DNA of 64,000 nt from contig NZ_DASSAB010000043.1 in NCBI RefSeq assembly GCF_035685805.1, positions 152,178 through 216,177 on the forward strand. Direction: 5' to 3'. Source of the stretch: Dyella_A sp035685805. GTDB lineage: Bacteria > Pseudomonadota > Gammaproteobacteria > Xanthomonadales > Rhodanobacteraceae. Made by a program: the position numbers and the translations under genes. Of the stretch, positions 29,500-37,619 are shown one piece after another. The stretch's first letter is position 1. Each line of letters starts with the position of its first letter. Below the pieces are notes generated by a model. It was given only the letters and a program-made list of their open reading frames with translations. It made no database searches and had not been told where the DNA came from.

Positions 29500-30411
29500 T
29501 CACAAGCTGCCGGACATGGCCGTTTCAGCTACGACCGACAGGAACTGGGCCAGCGCGGGCGAGTCGTCATGGGCGCGGGTGGCTACCGCCAGCAACATGT
29601 AGGCGTCCGGATCTTCCACCGTGACGTAGCTCAGGCCCGCCAGCCGCACCGTGCGCATCGTCGCCGGCACCAGCGCGAGGCCCAGGCCCGCTGCGACCAT
29701 GGCCAGCATGCCGTTGACCTGCTGCGCGTGACGACGGATCTGCGGCTGGAAGCCGGCCTTGTTCGCCAGCAAGACCAGTCGGTCATACAGCGTCACGGAT
29801 ACTTCGCGGGGCTGGGCGACGAATGCCTCGTGGGCCACTTCATCCATCCGCAGGCTGCTGCGGCCCGCCAGTGGATGGCCCGACGGCAGCGCCAGCAGCA
29901 GCGGCTCCCGATCGAGGACGGTCATGCGGAAGGCCTTGGCATCGGCCGCCCGCTGCGGCTCGTCGCGCAGGAAGCCGACATCTATTTCGCCGTCGGCCAG
30001 CGCTTCGAACTGCGGCTCGGTGTACAGCTCGCACAACTCGACGCGCACGTTCGGCGCGACCTGGCCATAGCGCAACAGCACCCGCGGCAGCGACGGGTGG
30101 AACGACACCGACACGGTGTACGCCAGGCGCAGCAGGCCGCTGTATCCGGCAGCGGCTGCGGTCACCTGGGTGCGGGCTTCGTCCGCCTTGGCAAGGATCT
30201 GACGCGCATGGTCGAGGAAGATCCGGCCCGGCTCGGTAAGCGCGACGGACCGCTTGGTGCGATCTAGCAGGCGCACGCCCAGGTCCTGCTCAAGCGCCTG
30301 GATCTGTTGCGAAAGCGGTGGCTGCGACAGATGCAGGCGGCGGGCGGCGCGGGTGAAGCTGAGTTCCTCGCTGACCGCCACGAAGTAACGCAGCTGGCGG
30401 AAATCGAACAT
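29500..30411 (-). CDS. LysR-family transcriptional regulator
   Basis: A regulator of 303 residues. The N-terminal winged helix (MFDFRQLRYFVAVSEELSFT, with ARRLHLSQPPLSQQIQALEQ) is followed by a linker helix and a periplasmic-binding-like effector domain (about 90-300). It is most like the BenM/CatM class, which binds aromatic or acyl effectors, but the inducer is unknown. The start at 30411 gives the usual MFDFRQL; an in-frame ATG at 30426 would add five residues. Both starts lie within the AT-rich repeat at 30417-30458, which suggests autoregulation. The dienoyl-CoA reductase gene is directly upstream on this strand. Confidence 0.92.
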   Translation of the reverse strand: MFDFRQLRYFVAVSEELSFTRAARRLHLSQPPLSQQIQALEQDLGVRLLDRTKRSVALTEPGRIFLDHARQILAKADEARTQVTAAAAGYSGLLRLAYTVSVSFHPSLPRVLLRYGQVAPNVRVELCELYTEPQFEALADGEIDVGFLRDEPQRAADAKAFRMTVLDREPLLLALPSGHPLAGRSSLRMDEVAHEAFVAQPREVSVTLYDRLVLLANKAGFQPQIRRHAQQVNGMLAMVAAGLGLALVPATMRTVRLAGLSYVTVEDPDAYMLLAVATRAHDDSPALAQFLSVVAETAMSGSL

Positions 30412-30416
30412 ATATA

Positions 30417-30458
30417 GGCGATCCATATAAATCGGTCGCCAAATATATATTGGTCGCC
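30417..30458 (-). promoter_or_regulatory. Alternating heptad repeat over the lysR start region
   Basis: On the minus strand the order is GGCGACC, AATATATATTT, GGCGACC, GATTTATATG, GATCGCC, then TATATATG. The two GGCGACC copies are direct (30452-30458 and 30434-30440), and GATCGCC is nearly their inverse. The AT-rich spacers stand out from the GC-rich surroundings. The layout fits a multi-site operator overlapping the lysR promoter and start codon. Confidence 0.5.
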
Positions 30459-30619
30459 CTGCTGGATCGACTCTATGATTCCGCTTGTCCCGTCACCGAC
30501 CCCTCCCCCAGGTGACGGCGGCCCCGCCTCGCAGCGACGCTTTTCCCCGCGACATCCGGCTTCCTCCCCTGAGCCCATGACGCTGCGTCGATTTGCGAGG
30601 CGTCTTATTCGAGGCACAT

Positions 30620-30653
30620 GCGCCAGCGGCGGCCGATCGGCTTCCGCTGGCGC
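30620..30653 (-). terminator. Hairpin downstream of the dienoyl-CoA reductase gene
   Basis: A 10-bp perfect stem, GCGCCAGCGG (30620-30629) and CCGCTGGCGC (30644-30653), lies 14 bp past the reductase stop. The 14-nt loop contains a nested GCCGATCGGC palindrome. There is no U-tract on the gene's strand (the T-run is on the plus side), so termination would be weak or Rho-assisted. The rest of the 30459-30667 gap shows no gene. Confidence 0.4.
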
Positions 30654-30667
30654 TTTTGCGTGGACAG

Positions 30668-32686
30668 CTACAGTCGCGCGGCCAGCTTGGTGCCTTGGGC
30701 GATGGCGCGCTTGGCGTCGAGTTCGGCAGCCACGTCGGCACCTCCGATGACATGCGTGGGTAGTCCGGAAGCTTTGAGTTCCGCGACCAGCGACCGGTTC
30801 GGTTCCTGCCCCGCGCAGATCACCACGTGGTCCACCGGCAGAAGCCGCGCCTCGCCATGCACCGTGATGTGCAGGCCGGCATCGTCGAAGCGCTCGTACG
30901 TAACCGCGCCGAGCATCTGCACATGCTTGGCCTTGAGGGTGGCGCGGTGCACCCAACCGGTGGTCTTGTTCAGCCGCGCGCCCGGCCGCCCCTCGGAGCG
31001 CTGCAACAGCCACACCTCGCGTGCCGGTGCCTCCGGATGGGCCGGCTCCAGGCCGCCGCGGTGGGCCATCTCCATGTCCACCCCCCATTCACGGCTCCAG
31101 CGAGCCACGTCGGTAATGGGCGACGGGCCAGTTTCAATCAGGAACTGCGCGACGTCGAAGCCGATGCCTCCTGCGCCGATGATCGCCACGCGGGGTCCGA
31201 CCGGATGATCGTGAGCCAGTACATCCAGGTAACTCAGGACCCGGGGATCGTCTCTTCCGGCGAAGCTCACGGTGCGCGGCGTGATGCCCGTAGCCAGCAC
31301 CACCTCGTCGAAACCGCCGCCAATCAGGTCGGCGGCCTCCACCGGACGTCCCAGCTGCACGATTACGCCGGCATCGCGCAGGCGATGGTCGAAATAGCGC
31401 AGCGTTTCGCTGAATTCCTCCTTGCCGGGGATGCGCTTGGCGTAGTTGAACTGCCCGCCGATGCGGCTGGCCCGATCGATCAGGGTGACCCGATGACCAC
31501 GTTCGGCGAGTGTGCTGGCGCAGGCCAGTCCCGCCGGGCCGGCACCCACCACGGCAATGTGCTTGGTGGTGCCCGCGGGCGTGATCGCCAGCTCCGTTTC
31601 GTGGCAGGCGCGCGGGTTCACCAGGCAGCTCGCCCGGCGGTTCTGGAACACGTGGTCGAGGCAGGCCTGGTTGCAGGCAATGCAGGTGTTGATGCGGTCG
31701 GCGCGATCCGCCTCGGCCTTGCGTACCCACTGCGGATCGGCAAGCAGCGGGCGCGCCATCGACACCATGTCGGCCTGGCCGGAAGAGAGGATCTGTTCGG
31801 CGACCGCCGGCATGTTGATGCGGTTGGTCGTTACCAGCGGGACGGACACATGCTCCTTGAGGCGCTGGGTGACCCAGGCGAACGCTCCACGCGGCACCGA
31901 TGTGACGATGGTCGGGATGCGCGCCTCGTGCCAGCCGATGCCGGTGTTGATGATGCTGGCGCCCGCTGCTTCGACCGCCCTGGCCAGCGTTACGATCTCG
32001 CTCCAGTCCTGTCCCTGTTCCACCAGATCGAGCATGGACAGGCGGTAGATCAGGATGAAGTCCTTGCCGACCGCCTCACGCGTGCGCTGCACGATCTCGA
32101 TCGGAAGACGCATGCGGCGGTCCGCGTCGCCGCCCCATGCATCGTCGCGCCGGTTGGTGCGCGCGGCGATGAACTGGTTGATCAGGTAGCCCTCCGATCC
32201 CATGACCTCGACGCCGTCGTAACCGGCCTCCCGCGCGAGCACCGCGGTGCGCACGAAGTCGCTGATGGTGCGCTTCACCCCGCGGGCACTGAGCGCCCGG
32301 GGAGTGAATGGCGTGATCGGCGACTTGATGCGCGAAGGGGCGACCGACAACGGGTGGTAGCCATAGCGGCCGGCGTGCAGGATCTGAAGGCAGATCCGTC
32401 CGCCCTCGGCATGTACTGCACGGGTCACCTTGCGATGGCGTGCCACATGCCACGGCATCGACAGGCGTCCGCCCATCGGTTTGAGCCAGCCTGCGATGCT
32501 CGGCGCGATGCCGCCGGTGACCATCAGGCCCACGCCGCCGCGGGCGCGTTCGGCGAAATAGGCCGCCAGTTTGTCGAAATCGGCGGCGCGGTCTTCCAGC
32601 CCGGTGTGCATCGATCCCATCAGCACCCGGTTGGGCAGGACGAGGTGGCCCAGATCGAGCGGGGCGAGCAGGTGGGGGAAGGGCAT
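30668..32686 (-). CDS. fadH: 2,4-dienoyl-CoA reductase-like flavoprotein
   Basis: Probable NADPH-dependent 2,4-dienoyl-CoA reductase for beta-oxidation of polyunsaturated acyl chains. The 672-residue length matches FadH. An N-terminal old-yellow-enzyme FMN barrel (about 1-360, LLAPLDLGHLVLPNRVLMGS) is followed by a 4Fe-4S cluster motif (CIACNQACLDHVF with a later Cys). FAD- and NAD(P)-binding halves follow, with GAGPAGLACASTLAERG and IIGAGGIGFDVAQFL. Related enzymes of this architecture act on trimethylamine or aromatic enones, so the substrate is probable rather than proven. The neighbouring acyl-CoA-binding protein gene supports fatty acid metabolism. The lysR gene downstream may control it. 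Confidence 0.88.
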   Translation of the reverse strand: MPFPHLLAPLDLGHLVLPNRVLMGSMHTGLEDRAADFDKLAAYFAERARGGVGLMVTGGIAPSIAGWLKPMGGRLSMPWHVARHRKVTRAVHAEGGRICLQILHAGRYGYHPLSVAPSRIKSPITPFTPRALSARGVKRTISDFVRTAVLAREAGYDGVEVMGSEGYLINQFIAARTNRRDDAWGGDADRRMRLPIEIVQRTREAVGKDFILIYRLSMLDLVEQGQDWSEIVTLARAVEAAGASIINTGIGWHEARIPTIVTSVPRGAFAWVTQRLKEHVSVPLVTTNRINMPAVAEQILSSGQADMVSMARPLLADPQWVRKAEADRADRINTCIACNQACLDHVFQNRRASCLVNPRACHETELAITPAGTTKHIAVVGAGPAGLACASTLAERGHRVTLIDRASRIGGQFNYAKRIPGKEEFSETLRYFDHRLRDAGVIVQLGRPVEAADLIGGGFDEVVLATGITPRTVSFAGRDDPRVLSYLDVLAHDHPVGPRVAIIGAGGIGFDVAQFLIETGPSPITDVARWSREWGVDMEMAHRGGLEPAHPEAPAREVWLLQRSEGRPGARLNKTTGWVHRATLKAKHVQMLGAVTYERFDDAGLHITVHGEARLLPVDHVVICAGQEPNRSLVAELKASGLPTHVIGGADVAAELDAKRAIAQGTKLAARL

Positions 32687-32782
32687 GGGCAGAGTCCGAT
32701 CAAACGATCGTATGAATCTGCCTGCGGCAGAGGGAGAAAAGCAAGCGGCCCGGCGCGGTCAGCGACGCGTGTCGGCAGGCAT

Positions 32783-33039
32783 CTAGTCCCGCAGCTCGTT
32801 CACCAAGGCGATGTAGCGCGCCATGGCGTCATCCCGCGAGGTGCCCCGCAACTGGCTCCACGCCTCGTGCTTGGCGGTGCCGATGAAGTCGAAGAAGCCA
32901 GGCTGCGGTTGGTTGACGTCACCCTCCGCGCCCTGTTTGTAGAGCGCATAGAGCTTCAGCAGGGTGTCGTTTCCGGTCGACGCTGCAGCCGCTTGATGTC
33001 CTCGGCGGCTTGTTCGAAGGCGTGCTGGAGGTCGCTCAT
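32783..33039 (-). pseudogene. Acyl-CoA-binding protein gene with a frameshift
   Basis: A gene for an ACBP (about 85 residues; cytoplasmic carrier of long-chain acyl-CoA) is split between two frames. From the ATG at 33039, MSDLQHAFEQAAEDIKRLQR continues to RP and then hits TGA after five wrong residues. The other frame resumes exactly with GNDTLLKLYALYKQGAEGD and continues through GTAKHEAWSQLRGTS to the stop at 32783. One base is missing near 32974-32975, where CCGG should be CCGGG on the coding strand. The acyl-CoA site residues (YALYKQ, KHEAW) are intact, so the mutation is recent, programmed or a sequencing error. Confidence 0.85.
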
Positions 33040-33148
33040 GACGGCTCGGCCGCGGGTCCGGACGGGACGGTGCGCCGGTTGATAGCACGCGCTCGCGCGC
33101 AGGGTCAACGCGTTACCATACGGGTTTGATCCACGTCAGGATGTGTCC

Positions 33149-33829
33149 ATGAGCCGTTCCCCCATCGTGCCTGTACTCACCATCGACGGGCCGTCGGGAT
33201 CGGGCAAGGGCACCATCAGCCGGCTGGTCGCCGAGCGACTCGGATGGCGCCTGCTCGACTCCGGCGCCCTTTACCGCGCGGTCGGCTATGCCGCGGGCGC
33301 CGCCGGCCTGGACCTTTCCGATGTCGATGCAGTGACCCGCTGCGCGCAGTCCACGAAGATCCGTTTCCAGCCGTCGGCCGACGGTCACGACACCCGGGTG
33401 CTGGTGAACGGCCACGACGCCAGCGACGAGTTGCGCACCGAAACCGCCGGCGCGGCGGCCTCGGCGATTGCCTCCATTCCCTCGGTGCGTCAGGCACTTG
33501 TCGACCTTCAGCTGGGCTTCCGCAAGGCACCGGGGCTGGTTGCGGACGGGCGCGACATGGGCACCGTGATCTTCCCTGATGCCGCCCACAAGGTGTTCCT
33601 CACTGCCAGCGCCGCCGAGCGGGCGAAAAGACGCTATAAGCAGTTGAAGGAAAAGGGACTCAGCGTTACACTTTCGGGCCTTCAGCGCGAAATTGAAGCG
33701 CGTGACGCCCGCGATGCCTCGCGAGCCGTCGCCCCGCTCAAGCCCGCCGCCGATGCGGTTCTGGTGGACACCACCGGCATGCCGATCGCCGACGTCGTCG
33801 CCAAAGTATTCGCCGTCGTACGGCCCTGA
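33149..33829 (+). CDS. cmk: Cytidylate kinase
   Basis: Phosphorylates CMP and dCMP with ATP in pyrimidine nucleotide salvage and in recycling after RNA turnover. The 226-residue product has the P-loop GPSGSGKGT (14-22), the LDSGALYRAVG block and the DGRDMGTVIFPDA segment. The C-terminal lid (AKRRYKQLKEKG) is present. The ATG at 33149 is preferred over the GTG at 33143, with AGGA just upstream. The cmk-rpsA-ihfB order is conserved across gammaproteobacteria. Confidence 0.97.
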   Translation: MSRSPIVPVLTIDGPSGSGKGTISRLVAERLGWRLLDSGALYRAVGYAAGAAGLDLSDVDAVTRCAQSTKIRFQPSADGHDTRVLVNGHDASDELRTETAGAAASAIASIPSVRQALVDLQLGFRKAPGLVADGRDMGTVIFPDAAHKVFLTASAAERAKRRYKQLKEKGLSVTLSGLQREIEARDARDASRAVAPLKPAADAVLVDTTGMPIADVVAKVFAVVRP

Positions 33830-33997
33830 CGGGTCGTTCGACGGTTTCAGCGCCCCAGCCGCGGCATGGGGTTTTGGTCAACGGTGGCAAGGGGATGTTC
33901 CCCGACTCACCCACAACCGGTGGGCCCATACGTTTTTTGCGCATTTACATCCGACGGCGCGCAAGAGATCACGGCCTTTCTTATTTCTGGAATCAAC
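33830..33997 (+). promoter_or_regulatory. rpsA leader region
   Basis: The 168-bp gap between cmk and rpsA holds a CCCAC/GTGGG hairpin (33910-33924) with TTTTTT at 33933-33938, which could end cmk transcripts in part. Before the rpsA ATG there is no strong Shine-Dalgarno site (CTGGAATCAAC). In E. coli, S1 translation depends on leader structure and is autoregulated; the weak site here fits that. Confidence 0.45.
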
Positions 33998-35671
33998 ATG
34001 ACTGAAAGTTTTGCCGAGCTGTTTGAACAGAGCCAGCAGGCCATTTCCAAGCTCAAGCCGGGCGCCATCGTCACGGGCATCGTGGTGGAGATCCGCAACG
34101 ACGTTGTGGTGATCAACGCCGGCCTGAAGAGCGAAGGCATCGTCCCGATCGAGCAGTTCAAGGACGAGAAGGGCGAGTTGGAAGTGCAGGTGGGCGACGA
34201 GGTGAAGGTTGCCCTCGACGCGCTGGAAGACGGCTTCGGCGAGACCAAGCTCTCCCGCGAGAAGGCCAAGCGTTCGATGGTGTGGGACGACCTGGAGCAG
34301 GCGTTCGACAAGGAAGAGACCATCACCGGCATGATCTCGGGCAAGGTGAAGGGCGGTTTCACCGTCGACATCAAGGACGTCCGCGCGTTCCTGCCGGGCT
34401 CGCTGGTCGACGTGCGTCCGGTGCGTGACCCGGTCTACCTCGAGGGCAAGGAACTCGAGTTCAAGATCATCAAGCTCGACCGCAAGCGCAACAACGTGGT
34501 GGTCAGCCGCCGCGCCGTCGTCGAGACCGAGTTCTCCGAGGAGCGCGAGAAGCTGCTTGAGCGCCTGACCGAAGGCGCGGTAGTCAAGGGCACCGTCAAG
34601 AACCTCACTGACTACGGCGCGTTCGTGGACCTGGGCGGCATCGACGGCCTGCTGCACATCACCGACATGGCGTGGAAGCGCGTGCGTCACCCGTCCGAGG
34701 TGGTCAACGTCGGCGACGAGCTGGACGTCCGCGTGCTGAAGTACGACCGTGAGCGCAATCGCGTCTCGCTGGGCCTGAAGCAGCTGGGCGACGATCCGTG
34801 GGTTGCGATCGCCCGCCGTTACCCGGTCGGCAGCCGCCTGTTCGGCAAGGTCTCCAACGTCACCGATTACGGCTGCTTCGTCGAGATCGAGCCGGGCGTC
34901 GAGGGCCTGGTTCACGTGTCCGAGATGGATTGGACCAACAAGAACGTCAATCCGGCCAAGGTGGTTCAGGTCGGCGACGAGACCGAAGTGACGGTGCTGG
35001 ACGTGGATGAAGAGCGTCGCCGCATCTCGCTGGGCATCAAGCAGACGCGCTCCAATCCGTGGGAAGCGTTCGCCGCGATGCACAAGAAGAACGACAAGGT
35101 GTCCGGCCAGATCAAGTCGATCACCGACTTCGGCATCTTCATCGGCCTGGAAGGCGGCATCGATGGCCTGGTCCATCTGTCCGACATCTCTTGGCAGGTG
35201 TCCGGCGAAGACCTCGTGCGCAACTTCAAGAAGGGCGACGAGATCGAGGCCGTGGTGCTGGCGGTGGATCCGGAGCGTGAGCGCATCTCGCTGGGTATCA
35301 AGCAGATGGAGCAGGATCCGTTCGGCCAGTTCATGGCGAGCAATCCGCGCGGCACCATCGTGAACGGCACGGTCAAGGAAGTGGACGCCAAGGGCGCCAC
35401 GATCGACCTGGGCGAGGGCGTCGAGGGTTACCTGCGCGCCAACGACATCGCCAAGGAGCGTATCGACGATGCGACCCAGCACCTGAAGGTGGGCGACAAG
35501 GTCGAGGCCAAGTTCACCGGCATGGATCGCAAGGGCCGCGTGCTGCAGCTCTCGATCCGCGCGAAGGACGAGGAGGATGTGCAGGACCTGATGGCGGACT
35601 ACGGTTCGGCCAGCACCGGCACCACCAAGCTCGGCGCACTGCTCCAGGAACAGCTGAACAAGTCCGAGTAA
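33998..35671 (+). CDS. rpsA: 30S ribosomal protein S1
   Basis: Binds mRNA on the small subunit and helps start translation of structured messages. The 557-residue length matches E. coli S1 (557). Six S1 OB-fold domains can be followed through repeated motifs such as TDYGAFVDLGGIDGLLHITD, TDYGCFVEIEPGVEGLVHVS and TDFGIFIGLEGGIDGLVHLS. The sixth, nearest the C-terminus, is more diverged. The ATG at 33998 gives MTESFAELFEQSQ; the longer in-frame start at 33866 lies in the leader. A GC hairpin without a long U-tract follows at about 35700-35722. Confidence 0.98.
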   Translation: MTESFAELFEQSQQAISKLKPGAIVTGIVVEIRNDVVVINAGLKSEGIVPIEQFKDEKGELEVQVGDEVKVALDALEDGFGETKLSREKAKRSMVWDDLEQAFDKEETITGMISGKVKGGFTVDIKDVRAFLPGSLVDVRPVRDPVYLEGKELEFKIIKLDRKRNNVVVSRRAVVETEFSEEREKLLERLTEGAVVKGTVKNLTDYGAFVDLGGIDGLLHITDMAWKRVRHPSEVVNVGDELDVRVLKYDRERNRVSLGLKQLGDDPWVAIARRYPVGSRLFGKVSNVTDYGCFVEIEPGVEGLVHVSEMDWTNKNVNPAKVVQVGDETEVTVLDVDEERRRISLGIKQTRSNPWEAFAAMHKKNDKVSGQIKSITDFGIFIGLEGGIDGLVHLSDISWQVSGEDLVRNFKKGDEIEAVVLAVDPERERISLGIKQMEQDPFGQFMASNPRGTIVNGTVKEVDAKGATIDLGEGVEGYLRANDIAKERIDDATQHLKVGDKVEAKFTGMDRKGRVLQLSIRAKDEEDVQDLMADYGSASTGTTKLGALLQEQLNKSE

Positions 35672-35752
35672 CCTCGGCACCTGCCAGCGAAGCAAGACGC
35701 GGGGCGGCTTTACGGCCGCCCCGCCGTTGTAACGTCACGGACATTGGGGACC

Positions 35753-36052
35753 ATGACCAAATCCGAATTGATAGAGGCGCTGGCACGGCGTCAGACGCAT
35801 CTTGCGTTTGGTGATGTCGAGCTGGCGGTCAAGAGCGTGATCGAGCAGATGAGCCACGCCTTGTCCCATGGTGAGCGCATCGAGGTGCGTGGATTTGGCA
35901 GCTTCGCCCTGCATTACCGTCCGCCGCGCATGGGGCGCAACCCCAAGACCGGCGAGGCCGTGGCGCTTCCGGGCAAGCACGTTCCACATTTCAAGCCGGG
36001 CAAGGAGCTGCGCGAGCGGGTCAACCAGCAGCTGGAAGTTGCAGCAAGCTGA
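35753..36052 (+). CDS. ihfB: Integration host factor beta subunit
   Basis: A nucleoid-associated DNA-bending protein that acts as a heterodimer with IhfA. The 99-residue product has the typical MTKSELIEALARRQTHL start and the VEVRGFGSF-like block (IEVRGFGSFALHYRPPRMGR). The beta-arm turn GRNPKTGEAV carries the intercalating proline. The ATG at 35753 is used; a TTG at 35744 is less likely. The rpsA-ihfB neighbourhood supports the beta rather than the HU assignment. A terminator follows at 36079. Confidence 0.95.
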   Translation: MTKSELIEALARRQTHLAFGDVELAVKSVIEQMSHALSHGERIEVRGFGSFALHYRPPRMGRNPKTGEAVALPGKHVPHFKPGKELRERVNQQLEVAAS

Positions 36053-36078
36053 GTAGTGTTCGAAGCTGTATCGAGATG

Positions 36079-36116
36079 AGGCAGGCGGCGATGAGTCGGT
36101 CCTGCCTTTATTTTTG
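36079..36116 (+). terminator. Terminator after ihfB
   Basis: AGGCAGG (36079-36085) pairs with CCTGCCT (36101-36107), followed by TTATTTTTG. It lies 27 bp past the ihfB stop. Confidence 0.75.
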
Positions 36117-36194
36117 CGTGCGCTTCGGCGGTGACCCGTGCCCCGCGCATGCCTAGCCTGTGCCGGCCCGGGAGGGATCGGGTAAAGTTGCGCG

Positions 36195-36449
36195 ATGCGC
36201 CTTATCGCTCTTCTCGTGATCCTGTTGTTCGTGGCCGCCGGCGTGGTGCTGGGCGCACTCAATGCTGACATGGTCAGCTATGACTTCGCCGTCGCCCGCT
36301 TCGCGTTGCCCAAGGGTGCGGCACTGCTCGGCGCCGTGGTGATCGGCTGGCTGCTCGGCGGCCTCACCGCCTGGCTGGGCGTGCAATGGCGCCATCGCAG
36401 GTCACGTCGTGCGCTGCTCAAGTCCCGGGACTCCGCCGCCACTCCATGA
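36195..36449 (+). CDS. lapA: LapA-domain small membrane protein
   Basis: An 84-residue inner-membrane protein with two hydrophobic helices (residues 3-24 and 41-63) and a basic C-terminus (RHRRSRRALLKSR). It matches the LapA/DUF1049 family, known in E. coli as the partner of LapB in lipopolysaccharide assembly. The ATGA overlap between its stop and the lapB start at 36446 is the same as in enterobacteria. This is strong context support. Confidence 0.88.
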   Translation: MRLIALLVILLFVAAGVVLGALNADMVSYDFAVARFALPKGAALLGAVVIGWLLGGLTAWLGVQWRHRRSRRALLKSRDSAATP

Positions 36450-37618
36450 GCATGATCTACGCGTTGGCGCTGTTGGTTCCGACGGCGTTCGCCACCGGCT
36501 GGTGGACGGCGCGCCGGGCCGGCGTGCGGCGTTCCGGTGCCAAGGTGAGCGAGTTGTCATCGGATTACTTTCGCGGCCTGAACTATCTGCTCAACGAGGA
36601 GCAGGACAAGGCGATCGAGGTTTTCCTCAAGCTCGCCGAATACAACCGCGATACCGTGGAGACCCACCTCGCGCTGGGCAACCTCTTTCGTCGTCGCGGC
36701 GAGGTCGACCGCGCGATCCGCCTGCACCAGCACCTCGTGTCGCGCGAGGGATTGTCTGATGCCATGAAGACGGTGGCGCTGCTGGAGCTGGGGGAGGATT
36801 ACATGCGGGCCGGCCTGCTCGACCGTGCGGAAACACTCTTCTGTGATCTCGTCGCCATGGATGCCCATGCGCCTTCGGCGCTGCGCCATCTGATTTCGAT
36901 CTATCAACACGAGCGCGACTGGCACAAGGCCATCGAACACGCGCGTCGGCTCGAGGCAATGACCGGCGAGGACGAGGCGCCGATGGTTGCGCAGTTCTAC
37001 TGCGAGCTGGCGGAGCGGGCGCGCCAGCATGGAGCACGTGCCGAGGCAGCCGGTTATCTGGAGCAGGCTTTCGCTTGCCAGCCGGCGTGCGTCCGGGCAT
37101 TCATGCTGACCGGGCGATTGCACGCGGAAAATGGCGAGCATGAGCGGGCGATCGAGGCGTATGAAGCGGCCGTCGCCGCCGATGTGGCGTTCGTGCCGGA
37201 GATCCTGCCACCGCTGCTCAACAGTTATGCCTGTGCGCAGCAGATGGACCGCGCGGAGGCATTCCTGCAGGACATTCTTGCGCGCTACCACGGCATCTCG
37301 CCGGTGCTCGCGCTGACGCGTCTTCACGAGCAGCGCGATGGCGAGAAGGTGGCGGTGGAGTTCCTTACCGCCCAGTTGCGCCAGCGCCCCTCGGTGCGCG
37401 GCCTGATGGCGCTCATCGACGCCACCATGGACAAGATCCAGGGTGAGGCCAGGGACAATTTCCTGATCCTGCGCGACCTCACCAAGAAGCTGCTCGAGGG
37501 TCAGGCCATGTACCGCTGCAGCCGCTGCGGCTTCGGCGCCAAGGCACACCACTGGCAGTGCCCCAGTTGCAAGAGCTGGAGCACGATCCGGCCCATCCAC
37601 GGCGTGGCCAACGAATAG
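36446..37618 (+). CDS. lapB: Lipopolysaccharide assembly protein LapB (YciM)
   Basis: An inner-membrane-anchored TPR protein that in E. coli guides FtsH to degrade LpxC and so sets lipopolysaccharide synthesis. The 390-residue product has one N-terminal transmembrane helix (MIYALALLVPTAFATGWWTA) and a TPR array over about residues 50-340. A C-terminal rubredoxin-like zinc knuckle has CSRCG and CPSCK (about 355-376). The start ATG at 36446 overlaps lapA by 4 nt. The downstream sugar-transferase and dehydratase genes make a glycan-envelope cluster. Confidence 0.95.
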   Translation: MSMIYALALLVPTAFATGWWTARRAGVRRSGAKVSELSSDYFRGLNYLLNEEQDKAIEVFLKLAEYNRDTVETHLALGNLFRRRGEVDRAIRLHQHLVSREGLSDAMKTVALLELGEDYMRAGLLDRAETLFCDLVAMDAHAPSALRHLISIYQHERDWHKAIEHARRLEAMTGEDEAPMVAQFYCELAERARQHGARAEAAGYLEQAFACQPACVRAFMLTGRLHAENGEHERAIEAYEAAVAADVAFVPEILPPLLNSYACAQQMDRAEAFLQDILARYHGISPVLALTRLHEQRDGEKVAVEFLTAQLRQRPSVRGLMALIDATMDKIQGEARDNFLILRDLTKKLLEGQAMYRCSRCGFGAKAHHWQCPSCKSWSTIRPIHGVANE

Positions 37619-37619
37619 C

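Noticed and set aside
30620..30653. Small RNA gene at the hairpin near 30.6 kb
   Set aside because: There is a stable stem, but no promoter or U-tract arrangement to support a separate RNA.
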